Notes under the pieces: generated by a model
Seen by the model: only the letters and a program-made list of their open reading frames with translations
What the model was told of the DNA's origin: nothing
The model's database searches: none
DNA from: Pelecanus crispus
Taxonomy: Eukaryota > Chordata > Aves > Pelecaniformes > Pelecanidae
Direction: 5' to 3'
DNA: 64,000 nucleotides
Assembly (NCBI RefSeq): GCF_030463565.1
Contig: NC_134643.1
Span: 218,974,583 to 219,038,582 of the forward strand
Shown: one piece after another, positions 46,290 through 57,441 of the stretch
Numbering within the stretch: position 1 is the stretch's first letter
Layout of the letters: each line of letters opens with the position of its first letter
Program-made: the position numbers and the translations under genes

Positions 46290-46402
46290 ATGAATAGTGT
46301 GAGAGGACTCTTGGCTGCCTCTGTAATTTCCATCCAGAACTCCTGCTTCATCTATCCTGCCTGTCAAAAATGCTTTTCTAGGCTGATACTGGATTCTAGG
46401 AG
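46290..46402 (+). CDS. DDIAS: DDIAS coding exon 1
   Basis: The exon proper begins at 46274 after CTTGTTTCAG. The ATG at 46290 starts MNSVRGLLAASVISIQNSCF, then IYPACQKCFSRLILDSR, which aligns with the human start. The donor is AGGAG|GTATGT; the exon ends after two bases of an Arg codon. It holds the first CxxC of the zinc ribbon. Confidence 0.93.
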
Positions 46403-49400
46403 GTATGTCCTGGTTTGGGGTTTGTTAACTGTAACAGTCAGAGGCCTTGGGAATCTCTGGGCGCTGAACGCAAGTTAAAACAAATTGATGAAAATCCAGC
46501 CATTGTAGAAATAAGTGCTAATTTCAGATATTTATATTACTTGTCACTATTTAGATCTCTTTGTATTCCAGTAGGAGCCTGTAGTTCGTTATGGATCAAG
46601 AGTTCTATTGCATTCGGTGCCACGCAATATTGAAGGACAGTTTAGGAGAATAAATGATGCATTAACAGCTTCCAAGTGCACCCCCTGCAGTGCATCCAGT
46701 TCTTCAGTGCTGTTCCTAAGTTGGAAAGCGTTGACTGAAAGCCCCCCCCCAATCAAATCCTATTTTTTTTTTTAATTTCTTCTCATTCTATTTTTGCAAT
46801 GCATCAGGTAGTCCTGTATGACTCTTCCACTTACTGTGTGTCCAGAAACGTATGAGCTTTCTTTCCTTTTTCATCCCACTGTTAGGTGAAATCTATGACA
46901 CGCAGAACAGTAAATCAATGAATGTCAGCACTAGATGGAAGGAGCTGACTTTGTAAAGCAAAAATTTCTGTTGTTTCAAATACTGAAGTAAAAGATAACA
47001 GTGCTGTTTCCTGATGATTTTTTTAAAGCTAAGTATTATACTAAAGCTACAGGAAGAAAAATCCCAAACCAGAATGAAACGTGAAAAATGGGGTGGAGGG
47101 AATTCAAAATTACTCCCCAACAGGTCACTTAAAGCCCACTGTCTCTCTCCAATTTCACAACAGGCTAGCATTTAATAAATGCTAGTAAAATGCAGTAAAA
47201 GAAGCCAGAGGGAATCTGTCATGATACAGACACCTTGCTGAGCCTGTGGCAAGATTAATGCCTTAAGAAGTACAGAATAAGAATATCATAGTTTGTAATG
47301 GAATATTTGATACACGATAGTAGTAATACTAACAGCTGCAGATAAATTCTTACTTCAGCAATGATTAACAGAAGTTCATGTATTCAATCTTTCTTATCCT
47401 TTTACTGTCTTTTGTCAGGTTTAACTGTCTGAAATGTGGCTGCACAGGTGAAGCTAAAGATGCGAGCTACAGATATAGATTGTCCCTAAAGATTGCTGAC
47501 ACTAATGATTTGTTTGACATTACTGTGTTTGGAAGTTGCTTAGATCCATTCTTTGGGGTCACCGCAGAAAATCTCCAGAGGTAAGGAATGGATTGTTTCT
47601 AACTATATAGCTGCTGCGTTTTCTTCAGCCTAAAAAAATTGAGATGAGCCTGGCTGGTGGGGAGATGAGTGGGAAGAAGCTGCTAAAGTGCTCCCTTCCA
47701 GCATTTCTTTGGTACCCATCACCTTGAGAAAATGCTGAAGTTTGGTTTCTTCCTGAAATGTTGAAATTTTGAGGTGGGTTACTTCTACATAGTAGAATTG
47801 ATCCTCCACTTGTCTAATGAAGGCAGCTACCACCTGCAAAGTGAGCTTCACAGTTTGGTTGGTTGGGCTGCTTCCTTGCATCCTTCCTGCCTTATTTGAG
47901 ATGATTGAATTTCCTTTGTCTAATGTCAGATTACTACATAAGTGTTGGCTTTTCCAGAGATGTAGACATATTTTTTCCTCAAGATTTTAGAAGAAGAATC
48001 TTAAGGTAAAGACAGAGCCTTTGGGGTTTGGTTTATTTAACAGTTTGGATTTAAAAAAAAAAAATAGTGTGAACCTTATGACTTTTCTTCAATATGACCA
48101 GCTTTTCCTTTAGCAAGGAGGCATTTCTAAGAAAGCCTGTTAGTCCTCAGAGCATGACCACCTACATTATAAGCTTCAGACTTTCTGATATGTGAAACTG
48201 CTAGGATGGAATATTTGGAAACATTCACTGCTTGTTTCTCAATTCTGTTATTTTCCAATGACTTGTCTTATCACTGGGTCAAAGATGAACACTTTTTAAA
48301 TCCCATATTAGCAGCATTAATAACATACTGGTGGCAGGCATTCTACACTAGACTGCTGACAGTAGTCAGCTGTAAAAAACAGAGTTATTTGCATGTCTTA
48401 ATATGGATACTGCTGTTGCTGTAAAGGTGTGGGCAGAAAGGATGTGTAAACAACAGCAGCATGTTGACAGCATTATACAGTCATTGTGCTGATACAAAAA
48501 TCACAGCCACACAGGGAACACCCAAAAGTTGTGTGTATACTAAACCTGTTCAAAGCGGTTGTTTTGTTTACTTCTATTTCACTAACAAATTAAGTGAACT
48601 AAACAATTGAATTTATAGGTTCATGGTTTCCTGTTTTCATTCTATGTTTAGTTTAAGCTGCTACAGTATCTTCTCTTTAGCACGTGTCCTACCTATGCTA
48701 CAGCTAAAATGCTGTGTAAGGCTTCCTCTGTTGGTGCAATACTTCTGTATGTTTTTACTCAAGGTGTATTCAAGAGGTCAATCAGCTGTCAGGAGAAACA
48801 GACACAGATGCATCTCCCGGATTGTTAGTTCAAGCAGTGGAAACCTGTTTCATTGGAAAAAGATTTATATTTGGAGTGAAGGTAACTTCTAATCCACGTT
48901 ACTCTCTTACAATGACTTTTTCATTAGCTTGTAGCCAGTTGGGGCCATAGACTGAGTTATCAAAACATCATGTACAACATCTTTTGGGAATTGGAGAAAA
49001 TTTAGGGCTAGGACATGGGAAGGATTCTGCTCCTCTTCCCCCAGACTCCTGTGTTATTTTAAATGAGTCACATTCAAAAGTCATGTTGAATGGCAGTAGT
49101 CAGCTTGACAGCTTGTCAGTGCTGCTTCTCAGAGAGCCTGAGCAGTGCCAGCTCCTGTGCATATCAGTAACAGCTTGGAGTCTGCAAAAAACCGTGTGCA
49201 GTTCAAGCAAGTAACAGACTGTCTTTTCAAGCACTGCCCTACCTTTCCCATGCTGCAGAGTCTCCTGGTGTCTGAAAGGCAAGGAGAAGCACATCTCCTT
49301 GCAGCATTTTGATATTTCTGGATTTAAGAGCATGTTTAAAAATTTTGATAAAGTGCAGCTGTTCAACATATGCATCTGTGTCTCTTTTATGTGTTTAACA

Positions 49401-52400
49401 GACTTTGAAATATTAGTTCTTAGTAATATTTCCATAGAAACAGTCTTCTAAGTTCTCTTCAAGTGGTGCTTGTGCAAGTCATTCATATTATGAAGTCTGT
49501 GAACTAAATTCTACCTAGCAGGCGTTTTTCCTCTCCCACAGGTACCATGAGGTTTGTAGCTGAGCTGAGATTTTCCTAATGCACAGCATCTTAAGTAATG
49601 GAAGTTGGAGGACTTCATGGATTAACTTTACTTAACTGGAACCATTCACCAGTTCTCTAGGTCTGATGCCTTTACAAACATAAGTAATCCTACATATCCT
49701 GCACACACAAGGACTGAACACACATTCAAAGACCATTTATTTGTTTAGCCTTTGGCTGTAGACATTTCTGTACTGTTGTGTTCAGCTATGCATATGGTTG
49801 TACTCTCCCAGATAAAACTCAGAATCGACATAACATACTTTTTTACCACTTACCTGGAAGGGTATTGTCCTTGTTTAATAGCCTTCAGCCTCAACCTTTG
49901 CATAGACTCAAGGAGTGGGAGGGTTGTTGAATTTGAAGACAGCTATATTAGCTTTTTGGCCTCTCTGTCATTGCCAGACCTTGAGGGGGCGGTGAAAAAG
50001 GGGTTATCCACTTCTCAAAACATCAGATAATTCCCTCTGCTTTTAATGTCATTTTTCACTTAAAATTTCTGTGTAGAGAGAAGCAGGTTCTGTAAAGAAT
50101 TGCAGCTGAAGCTCCTTTGAAACACTGCTCTCCAAATAAATCTGAGAAGATAAAGGTAGTATCTTATTTCCCTTTCACAGAGGTAGCACATAGAAAACAC
50201 CATGCTGGCTTAGATAGCTGAGCTGCCAAGTCAGGTATCTGGTACCAACGTGCTTTGCTTCAAGTACTGCCCAGTGCCTTCTTGATAAAAGAAAAGCACA
50301 GGCCTTAGGCAGCTAGCTATTTGCACAGAACTGCACTGAAGGAAGCCCGGAAGCACCCAGTGCCCTAAAGGGAGGAAAAGAATTTTCTGTGAAGTCCTTT
50401 CTTAGAATTCTTGGTTGTTTTTCCAGCTCCAAAACTCTGCGTAATTGCGACAAGCAAAGAACCTCTTGCTGTGATGCCCTTTATAACCCTTGCCAGTGCT
50501 TATTTCCCAGGGAGTACTGCTTTATGTGACACACTGTTTTGTATTCTCTTCCCTGCAGATCCTGATGAAAAGCGAGACCTAAATTTAAGCCTGATTTAAA
50601 AGACATGCGTTAATTTTTTTTTTTTCCTATCAGAAAATAAAGCATTGCACTATGTTGTTTCCCCCCTCCCCCCCCCCCCCCCCCCCCCCCCCCCAGGGTT
50701 GTACAAGGGAAGATGGAGGGCGTTCTGCTGCCAGCAGCATCTTGCAAAACCGTTCTGGAATTAATAGAAGTACAAAAAACCTTACAGCTTGCCAGATCTT
50801 CCTGCCAAATGCTACCATTACTGGCTTTACTGTTATCAGCTACTTCCGTCGGCTCCTGCAGTCAGCAAAATTCAGGAGCTGTAATAACAGCTCATACTTA
50901 CCTGATGCATCTTCAGCTCCAATAGATGAACCTGTCAGTGAGCTCAGCAGCTTGGCTAGCTTGAGCAGAAACTCCTGTTTTGTTCAGTCTAGTGGCAGAG
51001 AAAGTTTTTTAGGGTCCTGGCAGCAGTCCTTGAGCCTGACTTCATCTGTTGCTTGGGTAACAGCGGAAGACTTTCCTACTCTGGAAGTGGGAAAACTGGT
51101 GAGTGAACAGCATGAACAAGAGGGGTGGCCTGTCTCTGCAGAATCGTGCAGTGTAAGCCTCAACAATCAAACTCTTTGGGATTCACAGTTTTGCAGCTCT
51201 TCTGTGAAGGAAGGAGATAAAGAGGAGGATAATGTATTGAGTTCACAGCCTAGTTGGACTGACAGTATTTCTGCAACTGATAAGTTAGAGAGAGCGTCCT
51301 CTTCAAAGACTGAGTGTTCACACGGAAACAGTTCCAGGTTGTTACAACATCCCTTGGAATTTGGGGTAAAAAGCATTTGCCCAAAGACTAATAGCAGAAA
51401 TTATTCTTACCCAGAAAAATCCCACAACTCCCTTTTTCACAAGAGAGATGCCTCAGCTTCTAATCACATAAAAGTAGCACAAGTGTCTCAGACGGACTCT
51501 ATGCTTTGGGACGAGCTCCCATTCTCGGAAAGCCTAAATGAATTTTTAGCCAGAATAGAGGATGACAAGAGTGTTGTAACATCACCCAGCCTTGATGCAG
51601 GCAAACAGGCCCTTCTTGAAAGTAGCAAGTTGGGTGTGAATCTTAACAAATCGCATCCCAGGCAAACCCTAGTAGCTGATGACTTGCCTGAAGCGAGTAT
51701 CTCGGGGAGGTTCTTGCCACCAGCAGAGAATGATAGTTGGGAGAACATATGGTTTGCTTGTCTTCAGTCAAATGCAAATCCCCTGAGTGATGAGGTGTCA
51801 CAATGTGAGTTTTCCCCTAGTGTTTTATCTTCAACTGACAGGGAAGGCGGAGCATCACGCTTTATACCTAACCCTCATCTACCTGTTCTGTCACAGTCCT
51901 TGCCAGCTACATCAGAGCCTTCTGTTTCCGAAAGAAGATACGTGCAGTCCAAAGAAGCAAATACTGACATTTCAAAGTCAGCTTGGTCTTTTATTAGTCT
52001 GCAGTGTACTGCTGAACATGGAGAAACCTCCTGTTTAAAAAGGAGCGAGGCAGCTATGTGTGTGCATTCTGCACATGATAGCTGTTTAGCTGGTTGTGAA
52101 AATAAAGAAAATTCTTCTACACCAAGCCAAAGAACTAATCTTACATTCACAGGGGCATGGGACGCTGATCCAGCAACTCCTGACAATACAAGAAGGATAT
52201 ATAAAAGAGAATTAAAGCCATTGACAGAACTATCAGAAAATACCTTCAAAAGTGTCAATAGGAAAGAGATGCTGTGGAACAGTGTCTTCCCTGAAGGCAG
52301 CTACAATGCTTCTGCTGATCTCTTTGATGCAAGTGCAAGAGAGGTAGCAAAACCTGTAGAATTCTTAAATAAATCATGTAATTCTTTAACACAGGAAGAT

Positions 52401-53255
52401 ACTTTGACAGAAAAGGTCACAGCTCCTGAATTGGTGCTTTATCCTGGAGATGTTCCCTGTGACAGTTCAAAACCGAGCTCATCCCTGCGCAGGTCCGCTC
52501 CTGCTTTTAATAAGTACAGTACACCAGTAACTTACTCCTTTTGTGATTCAGAGTGCAATTCACTTAGCACTCAAGACTTCGTTCCTTATTCGCAGTCAAC
52601 TCCTATGACAAAACCTCTCCAGAAACTGTGGCCTGTTAGGGAAAGAAGCTCTTCTGTCACTATCTTCACCCCTAAAAATCCCGCTAAAATCCATTCCAAA
52701 TGCAAGCGATCCAGGTCTTCCTTTCAAAACACTCTGTTGCAGCAGCTTACCGGCAGGTTAGTGAAAGGTGAAAGGCCAAATAACAGGGAAGACAAGGAAA
52801 GTAATAGCTCTGTTTCACAGCTGCTCCTTAACAGCCAACTGCCTGCCACCTTTGAGGAGTGGATCCCTCCATCTGCAAACAAAAGGTTGAAACCAACTGC
52901 ATCTTTAAACTCCAAACCAGTTAGCTGGGCTACCCACTTGCAATCGACCAGTGGGCACACTGGCAGGAGCCCTATTTCTGAAAGCAGAGAGAACAGTAAA
53001 AATGATGTATGCTTCAGAAGTGCGAGATTAAACCCTGGGGAGGCATCCAGGATTCTAACAACTCCTGTAGCTGCAGGTGGCACCAAGGCCTTGTTTTTAA
53101 ACAATACGATCCTGGAAACTTGTTTCCCTTCAGAAGGCAAGAATTGCCTCTCAAGTGCAAGTTACTCAGGGGGTATATTGGGAGGGGCAATCGGCTGGTC
53201 TCCCGAGTTGTTCTTCCAAGCACAGAGCCCTTTTTCCAACAAGCCAAAATACTAA
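46290..53255 (+). CDS. DDIAS: DDIAS (noxin), DNA-damage-induced apoptosis suppressor (4 coding exons)
   Basis: Anti-apoptotic DNA-damage and S-phase protein. Coding exons: 46290-46402, 47419-47580, 48764-48881, 50697-53255. All borders are AG/GT and phases fit, giving 983 codons (human 998). The N terminus is an RPA1 C-terminal-like OB fold with a zinc ribbon: C25-x2-C28 (YPACQKC) and C41-x2-C44 (CLKCG), followed by YRYRLSLKIAD and DITVFGSCLDPFFG. The rest is long, serine-rich and probably disordered, with short conserved islands: WDELPFSESLNEFL near residue 402, NASADLFD near 669, STQDFVPYSQSTPM near 755, and the C-terminal GWSPELFF near 964. The head-to-head PRCP neighbour agrees with vertebrate synteny. 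Confidence 0.94.
46403..47418 (+). other. DDIAS: DDIAS intron
   Basis: 1.0 kb, GTATGT donor and TTTTGTCAG acceptor. It contains a C run and a T run near 46740-46775 and nothing else recognised. Confidence 0.85.
47419..47580 (+). CDS. DDIAS: DDIAS coding exon 2
   Basis: 162 nt. Its first G completes Arg38, then FNCLKCGCTGEAKDASYRYR, SLKIADTNDLFDITVFGSCL and DPFFGVTAENLQ. The donor is CAGAG|GTAAGG. It supplies the second CxxC and the core beta strands of the OB fold. Confidence 0.95.
47581..48763 (+). other. DDIAS: DDIAS intron
   Basis: 1.2 kb with no repeat or gene recognised. Confidence 0.85.
48764..48881 (+). CDS. DDIAS: DDIAS coding exon 3
   Basis: 118 nt. The acceptor is TTTTTACTCAAG and the donor GTGAAG|GTAACT. 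After the shared Arg codon it reads CIQEVNQLSGETDTDASPGL, then LVQAVETCFIGKRFIFGVK, matching the human ...KAVETCFVGQSFIFGV segment. It carries no start of its own and is supported by phase and homology only. Confidence 0.93.
48882..50696 (+). other. DDIAS: DDIAS intron with C27 acceptor tract
   Basis: 1.8 kb, with no further exon needed because phases match across it. It ends in an extreme homopolymer: C6-T-C27 (50661-50694) immediately followed by AG. Its branch-point region is AT-rich. Confidence 0.85.
50661..50694 (+). repeat. Poly-C tract (C6 T C27)
   Basis: Homopolymer serving as the whole pyrimidine tract of the final DDIAS acceptor. The length as written may be inexact, because such runs are poorly sequenced. 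Confidence 0.9.
50697..53255 (+). CDS. DDIAS: DDIAS coding exon 4 (large last exon)
   Basis: 2556 coding nt plus the TAA stop. It starts GCTREDGGRSAASSILQ in phase 0 after the C27-AG acceptor, then TACQIFLPNATITGFTVISY, which aligns with human VACQIVLPDPGIAGFTVIDY. The frame stays open upstream to an ATG at 50652, but that part is intron and would only encode a proline run. It contains all the conserved downstream islands and ends GWSPELFF...NKPKY. Confidence 0.95.
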   Translation, partial: GCTREDGGRSAASSILQNRSGINRSTKNLTACQIFLPNATITGFTVISYFRRLLQSAKFRSCNNSSYLPDASSAPIDEPVSELSSLASLSRNSCFVQSSGRESFLGSWQQSLSLTSSVAWVTAEDFPTLEVGKLVSEQHEQEGWPVSAESCSVSLNNQTLWDSQFCSSSVKEGDKEEDNVLSSQPSWTDSISATDKLERASSSKTECSHGNSSRLLQHPLEFGVKSICPKTNSRNYSYPEKSHNSLFHKRDASASNHIKVAQVSQTDSMLWDELPFSESLNEFLARIEDDKSVVTSPSLDAGKQALLESSKLGVNLNKSHPRQTLVADDLPEASISGRFLPPAENDSWENIWFACLQSNANPLSDEVSQCEFSPSVLSSTDREGGASRFIPNPHLPVLSQSLPATSEPSVSERRYVQSKEANTDISKSAWSFISLQCTAEHGETSCLKRSEAAMCVHSAHDSCLAGCENKENSSTPSQRTNLTFTGAWDADPATPDNTRRIYKRELKPLTELSENTFKSVNRKEMLWNSVFPEGSYNASADLFDASAREVAKPVEFLNKSCNSLTQEDTLTEKVTAPELVLYPGDVPCDSSKPSSSLRRSAPAFNKYSTPVTYSFCDSECNSLSTQDFVPYSQSTPMTKPLQKLWPVRERSSSVTIFTPKNPAKIHSKCKRSRSSFQNTLLQQLTGRLVKGERPNNREDKESNSSVSQLLLNSQLPATFEEWIPPSANKRLKPTASLNSKPVSWATHLQSTSGHTGRSPISESRENSKNDVCFRSARLNPGEASRILTTPVAAGGTKALFLNNTILETCFPSEGKNCLSSASYSGGILGGAIGWSPELFFQAQSPFSNKPKY

Positions 53256-53450
53256 AGAAAGATATTCCTATGCAGTGTTCTTTTTAATTATTTTTAAGAC
53301 TTTTGGGAAGGAGCCAGTAGATGAAAAGAGCTGTTTAAAAGCAATTAAATTGTTTATACATCTGTTGGCACATGTATTCCTAAGATGTTACTTTATTTTA
53401 TTGTAAATTAACTCTAGAACGTGCAATAAAAACTTTTGTAAGTGTGTGAG
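53256..53450 (+). other. DDIAS: DDIAS 3' UTR
   Basis: About 190 nt between the stop and the AATAAA signal. The AT-rich content and the GT-rich stretch after the signal fit a short 3' UTR. Confidence 0.75.
53425..53430 (+). promoter_or_regulatory. DDIAS: DDIAS poly(A) signal AATAAA
   Basis: gtgcAATAAAaactt lies 170 nt after the stop and is followed by tgtaagtgtgtgag, a GT-rich downstream element. Cleavage is expected near 53445. Confidence 0.8.
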
Positions 53451-56400
53451 CATTTAATAGATCTCACTTTATCAGGTACAGGTAGGTGAAGTGTTTTAGC
53501 GTTCAGTGTTGTCTCTTCATCACAAGAAGAGCCCTGGAGTCCGTGTCCACTCCAGATTCTTCCCTGATGACTCTGTGGAGAAGGGCCATGTTTTCATCAA
53601 AGAATTTCAAATACTGTATGGGAGCCTTGTGTCTGAGCTCCTTTGGGATCCCACGGCAGAGTTGAGTTGGGTGGAGGGGACCATCCTGAGAGGCTGGCAG
53701 CAGCTCGTAGTTTTCCTGTAGGCTTTTTCAAGTTCAAGGCTTCTAGTGGCAGATTTCCTGGCAGCATCTTTCCTCTTCCTTGCTTAGGGGTCTTCCACAT
53801 CCCCCACCCAGAACAGCTGCAGTTGGGGTCATTTGAATAGAGAATTATTGGAGCTGCTGCTGCAAGCTTGTAGGTCGGGTCCTGCAGAAGGATATGGGAA
53901 CCTGATGGCACAGGATCCTGTCAGTCTGAAACTGCGGACGTGCAGAAACAGGCTTAAAATTATCTGCTGTGATTTTTTTTGGAGGCGTAGAATGAATACG
54001 CACCATTTACATGGTGGCTGGTGACAAGGAGACCTTAGTTGGTTCACTCTCGCTACAAGGCAGACATTATTACCTTTCTATATTTGAGGCCTTACTTCAT
54101 TTCTAATGCACCTACTTAAGCCCCAGACTCTGTGCAGAAGAGTGTTGTGTCGCTGCATGCAAGGAACAAATTGTACCCATACTGGTAACTGAAGCACTTT
54201 CAGGTTGTAAAGACACCACCTCTGCCTTAGGAAATTTGAGAGGCAGAAGTTGCTGGAAGTTAGAAGAGTGCTGTGGGAACGTATCATTTTGTGCTCACCC
54301 TGTTCCTGTGCGTTTTTACTTACTATCTGTTGTTAGTCACTGTTGGGAGTCGGGGCTAGAAGGGCTTCTTGTGTGAATCTGAAAGGCTTCTCCGACCATG
54401 TGTTCGCTTGGTCTCACAACGGGCACCTTGCTGGGGCACGCACACAAACCAGCGTGTTAAGGCAGGACCTGGTTAAGACAGCCAATGGAAACCATCTTTG
54501 GGATAGAGGGGAAAAGACGACCTTTGGAATTTGGGCTGTGATCTTTGCGTGCCTTCATATCTTCTATAAAATAAATATGTACCTGCTCCTTCGTGTCAGG
54601 CTACCCAGGGAAGTGTGAGGGCAGTTATTCTCTCACCACCTTGTCCTTTATCCGCTATTTTTAGCATGGATCAGCCTGACAGAACACACAGGTAAACCTC
54701 TTCAGTTTCTCGGGCTCTACCCTAAGTTCTGCACCTTCTAATCAAATGCATTTGTCATCGAGGGAGAAGAGTATTTGAAATCAAACAAGTGTCTTCTGCA
54801 GCTGAGCAGGGTATTGATGAGCTACAGCCTGTCCTACCGAGGGCACAGGGGTGCAGAGGCTGCAGGCATTCCTTCAGGCTGAACAAAGAAAAATGTTCCT
54901 TGCGGCCACACAGCAATCCGCACAGGTAGATTCACTTTACAAAGAAGTTTTTCCATAGCAGCCAGCACGGGGATTTCCCCCACACACACACACTACTTAC
55001 AGTTGAGGAAAATGAGGCACAGGTTCAAAGACTTGCCCAACATTAAGAGAGCATGGAGTCTAGCTCTGGCTATCGCTGAAAGACCTCAACCAGCGAACCA
55101 TCTTTTCTCCCTGCTGTCCTACCCAGCAAGATACTCAAGCACAACCCAAAAGTTCTTCCTGGTGTTTAAGGATGCTGCAACAGTAGGTGGCAGTGGCAAG
55201 AGGCTCGAGGTTTCTTCTTAGAGGTCAAAGCTAGATCCCTGCAGTCCCTGGGTCCTAGACATAAACAGAAGGAACATCCAGTTATAGCAAAAAAAAAAAA
55301 AGGGGGGAACTCAGGATTAAACATAATTTGATGACCAAAGTAACTGCAAGTATCGTACCTGTGAGTGGAGTCACTTGCTAGGTGCCGTGCCAGTGACGCC
55401 CACCTGGACCACCGCTGCAGAACGTGGCAATGCTGTGCTGCAGGTGACACACAGAGCCCTGTGCAGGGCTGCCTGGCACAGCCAAAGGCGGTAACAGAAG
55501 CAGCCATGCAGCCTTTACAGGCTGTTGATGACTTGCCCAGCTGAGCTTGAGCCCTGCACTTGACAACAAGGAAGAGCACCAGAACTGCACCAGGGTTGCT
55601 TTAGTCAGGATAATGCAGGGCTCTAGGGTGAGCCCAAGTGAACAAGCCTGCGCTTGTGCCTGCATTTATCAATTCTATACCTGTGCAAAAGATTTTATTT
55701 ATTGCAAATAAAATCCTACTTGATGAATCTCTGTTGGGGCAAGTGGAAAAAAGAGTAAGAAACGTATCCTGCCTGGAAACGGTAAATCTGCATTGATAGC
55801 TTACGTAGAAGGAATAAAGGGAAAGACAGCATTACTCGCATCCAAATCACGGAGCACAGGGAAGGCGATACTGAAAGGGTTTTAAGACATCAGCACTCAA
55901 ACAAATAAAGCTTGAAACTAGTTGTGTCTACTATGGCCTCCCACATAATAGGAGACTGCAGTATCACTGGCTCTTTAAGCACTCCCTTGTGATGAACTGG
56001 ACAAACACCCACTTTATCATGGGCGGCTAGACCAGATCCAAGTGATACACCAGAGACTTGATGCGGCTAGCAACAAAACGCTGCCAGAACTTCTACATCA
56101 TATACCTGACAGCATCTTGACATGAAATGTTTTGTCCAGCGTGAGTGATTTTATTCAGCAGAGAATTCATCCACATGCTATGGTAAGTGATAGCTTTGGT
56201 GCAAGCTGATGCGATTATAATTACAAGCTTGTACAAAAAGAATAAAGCTCAGCATGTTTAATTCTGAAGGTAATAGAAGTCCCGAAAATGCATACCAGGG
56301 CTATGGTTGATACTCTATGCATAGAAAACCATAAATCAAGACTAGATTTTAAATTAGGTAGGACTGTCTATACGATACCATTGAAATTAATGCAGGGCAG

Positions 56401-57441
56401 TCAGATCTCCTGTGCTTTGCATGAGAGGACTGCACACATAGTGAGACCAAAAAGTACTGTTGTGTGACAGGCCCCTGTCAGCAAGATGACATCTTCTGGG
56501 CAGCCTCCCCAAGTGCTCGGTAGGAAGACTTTGTACATGAGAAGATGGAGGAGAGGCAGTAAGCTGTCTTGGTTTTGGTCCTGTAGTCTGTCAGTCTTGC
56601 ATTTCTTTCCCTGGGCAGTTTGTTCCCTTTTTTCAGCGTGCCTTCATGCTCCTACAGTCCTTTTACCCACAGCAAAGCCTAGCACAGGCTGTCTGCGTGA
56701 CCTTGCTGCTACACCTGCTGAACAAGAAGAAGGTTGCACGTCCCACATGTTACATGCTCCTTGCAAGGGAGAGCTGCCACTCTCACCTGCCCCTTACCTT
56801 TCCCCAGGAAGAGCTTGGTCTGGCTTCTTCAGCCATCACTCCCACAGGCACCACACTCCAGCCCTCCTCTCTTTCAGTAGATACTCAGTTCCCAAGCTGT
56901 CTGAGCTTTAAAAGGATGTTTTTTTTCCCCTCCCTTTGCCCAGTTCCTACCTAGAAGCATGCAGGGAATTTTCCCTCTCCAAACACCTCTCTGTTTTATC
57001 ACTGCCTCAAATTGCCAGCTTCCTGGGGAACATGGAGCAGATGGTCCAGCCCTCATGTTAGACATTTACCAGGGAAGGAGCTTCAAGGTCAGTGGAAGAG
57101 GCAATAAAGGACACATGGTGCCTTCAAGCTTCACAGCTCATTTCTCAGTGTAAGTGTTAGCAGAAGTCATCCTTGATATGGAGCAGAGCACAGGGAGAAA
57201 ACCTGATCCCCTGAATGAGTCTGAGCACAAACTTTTTGTATTGCTGAAAACACTAAAGGCTTAAAATGGAGATCTTGTCCAAAAGGATTCTAGGCCCCCA
57301 GAAAGGCAGGTCATTGGGGAACTCCAGTGGAAGAATCAGTCTTCTGCAAGCATGAAGAGAACAAGTTGAATGCTGAAGAGAAGAACTATAATTTAAAAAA
57401 AAAAGGCACTGGGACTAAGAATAAATTAACCCAAAACATCC
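53451..57441. other. Intergenic, no gene recognised
   Basis: Short frames only, on both strands, without splice-bounded conserved peptides. Moderate G+C around 55.2-55.6 and 56.5-57.1 kb, but no family match. Confidence 0.55.

Noticed and set aside
50652-50696. ATG at 50652 as the start of a single-exon 867-residue protein
   Set aside because: The first 15 codons are the intron's C tract read as proline. Three upstream exons with matching phases and homology supply the real N terminus.
53597-53911. 104-codon minus-strand frame after DDIAS
   Set aside because: No similarity recognised and no start or splice context. It lies just past the DDIAS poly(A) signal on the opposite strand.
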